Source: Cellulosimicrobium protaetiae (GTDB lineage Bacteria; Actinomycetota; Actinomycetes; Actinomycetales; Cellulomonadaceae). Taken from it: a stretch of DNA of 64,000 nucleotides. Under the pieces are notes generated by a model that ran no database searches, was not told the DNA's origin, and saw nothing but the letters and a program-made list of their open reading frames with translations. How positions within the stretch are numbered: the first letter of the stretch is position 1; each line of letters begins with the position of its first letter. Made by a program: the position numbers and the translations under genes. The stretch lies in contig NZ_CP052757.1 in NCBI RefSeq assembly GCF_009708005.2, positions 1,922,001-1,986,000 of the forward strand, in the 5' to 3' direction. Positions 58,388 through 64,000 of this stretch are shown here, piece by piece.

Positions 58388-59388
58388 GCGCCGCACCGCT
58401 GCGCACGTCCGCCGCGCAGGACGACGCCTCCCGGACGGAGGACGCCCCGGCACCCCGGACGGGCCCCGGTCCCCGCGACGTGCCCGCCCGCCCGCTCCCC
58501 GCGCCGTCGGCCACCGACCGGGTCCGGTCCGGCTGGGCACGCTGGACGCGCGGGGCGAGCCCGGTGCTCGGCCCGGTCGGCACGACGCTCAAGTACGTCT
58601 CGCTGGTCGCGGCGTGCCTCGTGGCGGTCGTCCCTCTCGTGACGATCTTCATGGCCTCGTTCAAGACGCAGGCCGAGTTCCGCGAGACCGGCCCGCTGGA
58701 CCCGCCGTCGAGCTGGACCAACCTCGACAACTTCGTCACGGCGTTCACGCGCGGCGGCATGCTCCAGGGCTTCGTCAACACGACGATCATCCTCGTCGTC
58801 GCCCTCACCGGGACGATCATCATCGGCACGATGGCCGCCTACGCGATCGACCGCTTCACGTTCCGCGGCCAGCGGCTCGTCGTCGGGGCGTTCCTGCTCG
58901 CGACCCTCGTGCCCGGCGTCACGACGCAGGTCGCAACCTTCCAGATCGTCAGCGGCCTCGGCCTGTTCAACACGCGCTGGGCCGCGATCGTCCTGTTCAT
59001 GGGCACGGACATCATCTCGATCTACATCTTCCTGCAGTTCATGAAGTCGATCCCGAGGTCGCTCGACGAGGCGGCCATGCTCGACGGCGCCAACCGTCTG
59101 ACGATCTACGCGCGCATCGTCTTCCCGCTGCTCAAGCCCGCGATCGCGACCGTGATCATCATCAAGGGCATCGCGATCTACAACGAGTTCTACCTGCCCT
59201 GGCTCTACATGCCGAAGCGGGACCTCGGCGTCATCTCGACGTCGCTGTTCCGCTTCAAGGGCCCCTTCGGCGCACAGTGGGAGGTGATCTCCGCCGGGAC
59301 CGTGCTCGTCATCGTCCCGACGCTGGTCGCGTTCCTGCTGCTGCAGCGCTACATCTACAACGGACTGACCTCAGGAGCCACCAAGTGA
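58384..59388 (+). CDS. Sugar ABC transporter permease, MalG type (mannan locus)
   Basis: A 334-aa permease with a ~65-residue Pro/Arg/Ala-rich N-terminal tail before the first helix and an EAA loop at LDEAAMLDGANRLTIYARIVFP. It overlaps the preceding permease and the following GH2 gene by four bases each. No ATPase gene is present in the operon. Confidence 0.94.
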   Translation: MSAAPLRTSAAQDDASRTEDAPAPRTGPGPRDVPARPLPAPSATDRVRSGWARWTRGASPVLGPVGTTLKYVSLVAACLVAVVPLVTIFMASFKTQAEFRETGPLDPPSSWTNLDNFVTAFTRGGMLQGFVNTTIILVVALTGTIIIGTMAAYAIDRFTFRGQRLVVGAFLLATLVPGVTTQVATFQIVSGLGLFNTRWAAIVLFMGTDIISIYIFLQFMKSIPRSLDEAAMLDGANRLTIYARIVFPLLKPAIATVIIIKGIAIYNEFYLPWLYMPKRDLGVISTSLFRFKGPFGAQWEVISAGTVLVIVPTLVAFLLLQRYIYNGLTSGATK

Positions 59389-62030
59389 CGAGCACGACCG
59401 CCCCGACGCAGCCCTCTGCGACCGCCACCGCCGCGCCGGCGCCCGGCCTCACGCCACGGGTGCTCGTGCGCCGCGAGCTCCACGAGGGCTGGACCGCACG
59501 CGCCGTCGGCGGCCCGGTGCCCGCGCACGTCGAGGACGTCGCCGTCCCCGCCACGGTGCCCGGGAGCGTCCACACCGACCTGCTCGCCGCCGGGCTCATC
59601 CCCGACCCGTACCTCGACGACCACGAGAACCTCGTCGCCTGGGTCGGCCGGTGCGACTGGGAGTACCGCACGACGTTCGCGTGGTCCGCAGCCGACACCC
59701 CCGGCGCGGACCGCCACGACCTCGCGTTCGACGGGCTCGACACCGTCGCGACCGTCGTGCTCAACGGCACGCGGGTGCTGAGCAGCCGCAACCAGTTCCG
59801 GACGTACCGCGTCGGCGTGGCCGACCTGCTGCGCGAGGGCGAGAACGAGCTCGTCGTGACGTTCGCCTCGCCCGTGCGGTACGCGGACCGCGAGTCCCTC
59901 GCGCTCGGGTACCGGCCTCAGGTGAACAAGCACCCGTACAACGCGATCCGCAAGTCCGCGTGCAGCTTCGGCTGGGACTGGGGGATCGACGCGCCGTCGG
60001 TCGGCTTGTGGAAGCCCGTGCGCCTCGAGTCGTGGTCGACGGCGCGGCTCGCGGCCGTCCGTCCGCTCGTCTCGGTGGACCTGCCCGACGACGCCGCCTC
60101 CCGGGCGGGGCACCTCGCCACGGCGCCGGGTCGACTCGCGGTGCACGTCGACGTCGAGCGCCCGTCGGTGGTCCCGGACGACGGGGCGCTCGCCGTGCGC
60201 GTCGTGCTCCGCGGGCCCTCGGGCGAGCACGACGCCGAGGGGATCGTCTCTGCCGGGGCGACGACCGCCGTCGTGACCGTGGACGTGCCGGACGCCGCGC
60301 TGTGGTGGCCCCGCGGGTACGGCGACCAGCCGCTCCACGACGTCGAGGTGACGCTCTCCGACGGGGACGCCCGGCTCGACGGGTGGTCGGGGCGCACGGG
60401 GTTCCGCGACGCGCGGCTCGACCTCACGCCGGACGAGCACGGGACGTCGTTCACGGTCGTCGTGAACGGGCGCGAGGTCTGGGTCAAGGGCGCGAACTGG
60501 ATCCCCGACGACGTGTTCGTGCACCGCGTGACGCGCGAGCGCTACGCCGCGCGGCTCGACCAGGCCGAGCTCGCGAACATGAACCTGCTGCGCGTGTGGG
60601 GCGGCGGCATCTACGAGGCCGACGACTTCTACGACCTGTGCGACGAGCGCGGCATCCTCACGTGGCAGGACTTCGCGTTCGCGTGCGCCGCGTACTCGGA
60701 GGACGAGCCGCTGCGCTCGGAGGTCGAGGCGGAGGCGCGCGACAACGTCACGCGCCTGGCCCCGCACCCGAGCCTCGTCGTGTGGAACGGGAGCAACGAG
60801 AACATCTGGGGGTTCGGGGCCTGGGGCTGGGACCTGCGGCTCGAGGGCAAGTCGTGGGGCCTCGGGTACTACACGGAGCTGCTGCCCGGCGTGCTCGCCG
60901 AGCTCGACGGGACGCGCCCGTACACGCCGTCGAGCCCGTGGTCCGGGACCCTGGACGTGCACCCCAACGACCCCGACCACGGCTCGATGCACTCGTGGGA
61001 GCTGTGGAACCGGCAGGACTGGCCGCGCTACCGCGACGACGTCCCGCGCTTCATGGCGGAGTTCGGGTGGCAGGGGCCGCCCACGTGGTCGACGCTCACG
61101 CGCGCGATCAGCGACGACCCGCTCACGCCCGAGTCGCCCGGGATGCTCGTGCACCAGAAGGCCGCGCAGGGCAACGACAAGCTCACGGACGGCCTCGTGC
61201 GGCACGTGCCGTTGCCGGACGACATGGACGACTGGCACTGGGCGATGTCGTGGAACCAGGCGGTCGCCGTGCAGGTCGCGGTCGAGCACCTGCGCTCGTG
61301 GGCGCCGCGCACGATGGGCTCGGTCGTGTGGCAGCTCAACGACTGCTGGCCCGTGACCTCGTGGGCGGCGGTCGACGGCGACGGTCGCGCCAAGCCGCTC
61401 CTGCACGCTCTCGCCCACGCGCACGCCGACCGGCTGCTCACGGTCCAGCCCCGGTCCGCCCAGGGCGCGGTCTCGTCGGGTGACTCGACCGACCGGCTCG
61501 TCGTCGTGGTCGCCAACGACACGGACGACGTGTGGTCGGGCGACGTCGTCGTGCGCAGGCTGTCGTTCGAGGGCGTGGAGCTCGGGGCCGCGAAGGTGCC
61601 CGTCGAGCTCGGCGCGCGCGGGACGACGAGCGTGCGTGTGCCGCGCGACGTCGCGACCGCGGGCGACGCGGCGGGCGAGGTGCTCGTCGCGACCCTGGGT
61701 GACGTGCGCGCGCTGTGGTGGTTCGCCGAGCCGCGCGACGCGTCGTTCACCCCGCCGCGCCTCGTCACCGAGGTGCACCGCGACGCAGGTGCCTGGGCGG
61801 TGCGCGTGACGGCCGAGAACATCGTGCGCGACGTCGCGCTGCTCGCCGACAAGGTCCACCCTGACCTGCGCGCGGACGACATGCTCGTCACGCTCCTGCC
61901 CGGCGAGTCCGCGACGTTCCGTGTCTCCGGGCCCGAGGAGGCGCTCGCCGCCGTCGAGCCCGGTGCCCTCGTCGCGCCGCGCGTGCTGCGCTCGACGAAC
62001 CAGCTCGTCACCGGCCGCGGTCGGCGCTGA
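59385..62030 (+). CDS. GH2 beta-mannosidase
   Basis: An 881-aa cytoplasmic enzyme, no signal peptide, that should remove mannose from the non-reducing end of imported manno-oligosaccharides. The N-terminal sugar-binding domain has VPGSVHTDLLAAGLIPDPYLDDHEN and CDWEYRTTF, typical of beta-mannosidases. The acid/base is Glu472 in WNGSNENIWGF, and the nucleophile is Glu559 in FMAEFGWQGPPTW. The GTG start overlaps the permease stop (GTGA) and has CAGGAG upstream. It completes the mannan utilisation operon. Confidence 0.94.
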   Translation: MTSTTAPTQPSATATAAPAPGLTPRVLVRRELHEGWTARAVGGPVPAHVEDVAVPATVPGSVHTDLLAAGLIPDPYLDDHENLVAWVGRCDWEYRTTFAWSAADTPGADRHDLAFDGLDTVATVVLNGTRVLSSRNQFRTYRVGVADLLREGENELVVTFASPVRYADRESLALGYRPQVNKHPYNAIRKSACSFGWDWGIDAPSVGLWKPVRLESWSTARLAAVRPLVSVDLPDDAASRAGHLATAPGRLAVHVDVERPSVVPDDGALAVRVVLRGPSGEHDAEGIVSAGATTAVVTVDVPDAALWWPRGYGDQPLHDVEVTLSDGDARLDGWSGRTGFRDARLDLTPDEHGTSFTVVVNGREVWVKGANWIPDDVFVHRVTRERYAARLDQAELANMNLLRVWGGGIYEADDFYDLCDERGILTWQDFAFACAAYSEDEPLRSEVEAEARDNVTRLAPHPSLVVWNGSNENIWGFGAWGWDLRLEGKSWGLGYYTELLPGVLAELDGTRPYTPSSPWSGTLDVHPNDPDHGSMHSWELWNRQDWPRYRDDVPRFMAEFGWQGPPTWSTLTRAISDDPLTPESPGMLVHQKAAQGNDKLTDGLVRHVPLPDDMDDWHWAMSWNQAVAVQVAVEHLRSWAPRTMGSVVWQLNDCWPVTSWAAVDGDGRAKPLLHALAHAHADRLLTVQPRSAQGAVSSGDSTDRLVVVVANDTDDVWSGDVVVRRLSFEGVELGAAKVPVELGARGTTSVRVPRDVATAGDAAGEVLVATLGDVRALWWFAEPRDASFTPPRLVTEVHRDAGAWAVRVTAENIVRDVALLADKVHPDLRADDMLVTLLPGESATFRVSGPEEALAAVEPGALVAPRVLRSTNQLVTGRGRR

Positions 62031-62040
62031 CCCCGTCCCG

Positions 62041-62077
62041 GAGGGAGGGACCCGCTGACCGACCGGGTTCCTCCCTC
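62041..62077. terminator. Terminator between the GH2 and maltokinase genes
   Basis: Arms 62041-62054 (GAGGGAGGGACCCG) and 62064-62077 pair over 14 positions with one G-T wobble and a 9-base loop. It lies between two convergent genes and can serve both. Confidence 0.8.
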
Positions 62078-62090
62078 TAGGCCTCCTGGG

Positions 62091-63659
62091 TCAGGTGTTC
62101 CCCGCGAGCAGCCGGTCCACCGCGGCGAGGGGGATGGGCTCCCAGTCCGGGCGGTTGCGCGACTCGTACACGACCTCGTAGAGCGCCTTGTCGAGCGTGA
62201 GCGCCCGGACGAGCGCCTCGGACGTCGCGCGGTCGACGCCCGCCGTGTCGGCCCGGTCGTACGCGTCGAGGAACGCGGTGCGTGCCTGGACGGCCCACGC
62301 GGCGTCGCGCGCGCGCCCGACGGCGGCCGCGTAGTCGAACGACCGCACGATCCCGGCGACGTCGCGCAGCGCGAGGTCCGGGCGTGTGCGTTCCGCGACG
62401 GGCCGCAGGGGCTCGCCCTCGAAGTCGAGCACCTTCCAGCCGAACCGGCGTGCGTGCAGCACCTGGCCGAGGTGCAGGTCGCCGTGGACGGTCTGGAGCC
62501 GGGGGAGCGCGTCGGGGACGCGCGTGACGTTCGCGAGCCGCGCGGACGTCCGGTCCCAGAACGCGGCGACGTCCGCCGCGCGCCGTCCGAGCGCGCTGGA
62601 GGACGCGACGGCCTCGTCCGCGCGCCGTCGCAGGTCCGCGACGAGCCAGCGCGCGTCGACGGGCGAGCCGACACCGAACGCGCTGCGGAGCGCGCCGTGC
62701 AGGTCGGCGAGGACGCGTCCCAGGTCGGCCGCGAGGTCGGCGAACGAGGCGTCCTGCCCCGCGTAGGAGCAGGCGAGGTCGAACCCGTCGCGCGCGCCCT
62801 CGACGAACTCGCTGAGGATCGCCAGGTGCGCGGAGCGGGTCGCTGCCGGACCCGCGCCGGTGCCCGACGGCGGCGCCCCGCCCCCCGCGGTCGGCTCTCC
62901 CGGTCGGTGGTCCACGCCCGGGTCGACGGCGGCCGGGTCGTCCGCCGCGTCCCACGTCACCTCGAGCCACGCGAGCGGCCGGGGAACCCCGGCCCAGCCC
63001 TGGGCCGCCAGCGCGCGGGGGATGGTGACGTCGGGGTTGGGTCCGATCGCGATGGCGCGCAGGACCTTGAGCATGCTCCCGCCGGCGACCCGCGGCAGCA
63101 GCACCGAGCTGTTCGACTGCTCGACGCTCAGCGCGCGTCCACCGGTGAGGTCGGTGTCGGCGTCGGGGCCTCCGCCGCGGGGACTCGCCCCGTCCGGTGC
63201 CGTGCCCGGGTTCTCCCACTCCGCCACGGCCAGGAGGGCCGCCCAGCACGCGGGGTGCGCGGCGCCGTCGTGCACGACCCACCCGCCGTCGTCGGCACCG
63301 CCCGGGGCGAGCGTCCCGATCGGCGCCGCGCCGCCCGGCGTCGCGCTGCCTTGGCTCTCGCTGCCCGGCGTCGCGCCGGTCGGCAGCGACACTGGCTCGA
63401 GCACGAGGGGCACCTGCACGACGAGGTCCACGCCGTCGCCGACGAGCCGCAGCAGGTGGAGCTCGACGTGCGTCCCCGGCCACGCGTCGTCGGGCGGTCC
63501 GGGCGTCGCGGCGGACGCCGGGACGTCGAGCGCGAAAGACAGCCACGGCACGTGGCGCACGGCGACTCCCTTGACGGGGTACCACCGCCGCGCGGGCAGC
63601 CAGGCGTCCAGGAGCTCCATGAGCTCCGCCGAGGGCGGGTCCGTCCGCCGTACCGTCAC
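62091..63659 (-). CDS. Maltokinase (Mak/Pep2-like)
   Basis: Phosphorylates maltose to maltose-1-phosphate, the donor for GlgE in the TreS-Mak-GlgE-GlgB alpha-glucan pathway. The 522-aa product has an aminoglycoside-phosphotransferase-like core with VHGDLHLGQVL (catalytic loop) and LDFEGEP (metal binding). The N-terminal cap includes LDAWLPARRWYPVKG. Two low-complexity Gly/Pro/Ala insertions (~residues 95-125 and 255-285) lengthen it relative to typical ~455-aa enzymes. The start is GTG. treS and glgE are not in the window. Confidence 0.87.
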   Translation of the reverse strand: MTVRRTDPPSAELMELLDAWLPARRWYPVKGVAVRHVPWLSFALDVPASAATPGPPDDAWPGTHVELHLLRLVGDGVDLVVQVPLVLEPVSLPTGATPGSESQGSATPGGAAPIGTLAPGGADDGGWVVHDGAAHPACWAALLAVAEWENPGTAPDGASPRGGGPDADTDLTGGRALSVEQSNSSVLLPRVAGGSMLKVLRAIAIGPNPDVTIPRALAAQGWAGVPRPLAWLEVTWDAADDPAAVDPGVDHRPGEPTAGGGAPPSGTGAGPAATRSAHLAILSEFVEGARDGFDLACSYAGQDASFADLAADLGRVLADLHGALRSAFGVGSPVDARWLVADLRRRADEAVASSSALGRRAADVAAFWDRTSARLANVTRVPDALPRLQTVHGDLHLGQVLHARRFGWKVLDFEGEPLRPVAERTRPDLALRDVAGIVRSFDYAAAVGRARDAAWAVQARTAFLDAYDRADTAGVDRATSEALVRALTLDKALYEVVYESRNRPDWEPIPLAAVDRLLAGNT

Positions 63660-63785
63660 ACGTGCCTCCCGGGTCCAGGTCGCCTACATGCCATCACGCG
63701 AGCGCCTCGCCCGCCGCACGAGGCGCTGTGGGTGGCGGCGCGCACACTGTCCGGACACGCCCACGGGCGCTGAGGAGGGATACCG

Positions 63786-63935
63786 ATGGACTGTCCGCAC
63801 CCGGCCGTCACGCTCACGGAGGAGCCGGTGCGACTGAGCCACTGCGTCTCGGTCGTGCACTGGTTCACGTGCGACGCGTGCGGGGAGCGCGCCGCGGTGG
63901 TCACCCGGACGGAGATGTTCCTGGACCGCGGGTGA
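63786..63935 (+). CDS. 49-aa zinc-ribbon-like protein, function unknown
   Basis: A short frame (MDCPHPAVTLTEEPVRL...) with a very strong ribosome-binding site, GAGGAGGGA, a few bases before the ATG. Cys3 and His5, and the pair Cys29-D-A-Cys32 (FTCDACGE), could bind zinc. It is compact and soluble, with no membrane segment. No function can be assigned. The ribosome-binding site and Cys pattern are the reasons to call it a gene. Confidence 0.6.
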   Translation: MDCPHPAVTLTEEPVRLSHCVSVVHWFTCDACGERAAVVTRTEMFLDRG

Positions 63936-63944
63936 GCCGCACGG

Positions 63945-64000
63945 TCAGGCGGGGTCGCTCACCACGAGCCAGTAGAAGTCGCGCGACCCCCACGTCATGA
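63945..64000 (-). CDS. 3' end of an unidentified gene (partial)
   Basis: On the minus strand an open frame enters from beyond the window and ends with WGSRDFYWLVVSDPA and a TGA stop (plus coordinates 63945-63947). Only about 18 codons are visible. It would lie upstream of the maltokinase gene on the same strand. The residues are too few to name a family. Confidence 0.45.
   Translation of the reverse strand, partial: MTWGSRDFYWLVVSDPA

Overview
The window is very GC-rich (roughly 70% or more) and reads as a chromosomal segment of an actinobacterium. Markers are the NucS mismatch endonuclease, a DUF2550 gene just after atpC, a class Ib nrdHIEF ribonucleotide reductase, maltokinase, and many GTG starts with 4-base ATGA/GTGA gene overlaps. 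The set of secreted mannanases with CBM13-type lectin repeats, LacI regulators and sugar ABC importers suggests a polysaccharide-degrading member of Micrococcales (Cellulosimicrobium/Cellulomonas-like). That placement is inferred from gene content, not from a database match. No tRNA, rRNA, prophage, CRISPR or intact insertion sequence was seen.

Layout. 1-11799: prfA (5' cut off), prmC, a TsaC/Sua5 gene, a WecA/TagO-like transferase and an atpI-like gene, then the ATP synthase genes atpB-E-F-H-A-G-D-C, with a possible 32-codon coupled ORF between atpG and atpD. 11813-16906: DUF2550, nucS, a tetR-yndJ-DUF1990 operon and nagA. 17164-25793: a LacI-controlled sugar operon (lipoprotein binding protein, two permeases, GH31 alpha-xylosidase-like enzyme) followed by a GH1 beta-glucosidase. 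The enzyme pair fits import and breakdown of xyloglucan-type oligosaccharides. 25800-30921: a ~1 kb non-coding stretch with unusual repeats, then nrdHIEF behind candidate NrdR and DnaA sites. 30933-40459: a phosphoribosyltransferase, an FKBP lipoprotein, two alpha/beta hydrolases, a DivIVA-like coiled coil, membrane and lipoprotein genes, and a CnoX-like thioredoxin/TPR protein. 40880-43111: glgB. 43210-62030: a mannan locus with GH26-CBM13, a large GH5 mannanase, LysE, a GH26-esterase fusion, two LacI regulators, an ABC importer and a GH2 beta-mannosidase. 62091-64000: maltokinase, a 49-aa zinc-ribbon-like protein and the 3' end of another gene.

How the mannan locus should work (inference): three secreted enzymes cut and deacetylate mannan outside the cell, the ABC importer takes up manno-oligosaccharides, and the cytoplasmic GH2 enzyme releases mannose. 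Neither ABC operon carries an ATPase gene, so both probably use a shared ATPase encoded elsewhere.

The most unusual content is non-coding. (1) Two copies of a structured element (25900-26019 and 29683-29788) share an almost identical 47-nt core with its own hairpin, but are closed by outer stems of unrelated sequence that remain self-complementary. (2) A family of 21-bp tandem repeats built on TAGAACC(G)TGGT lies at three intergenic loci. At two of them the arrays face each other as inverted repeats around a shared TGCCCGACG...CGTCGGGCA core. I do not recognise either family.
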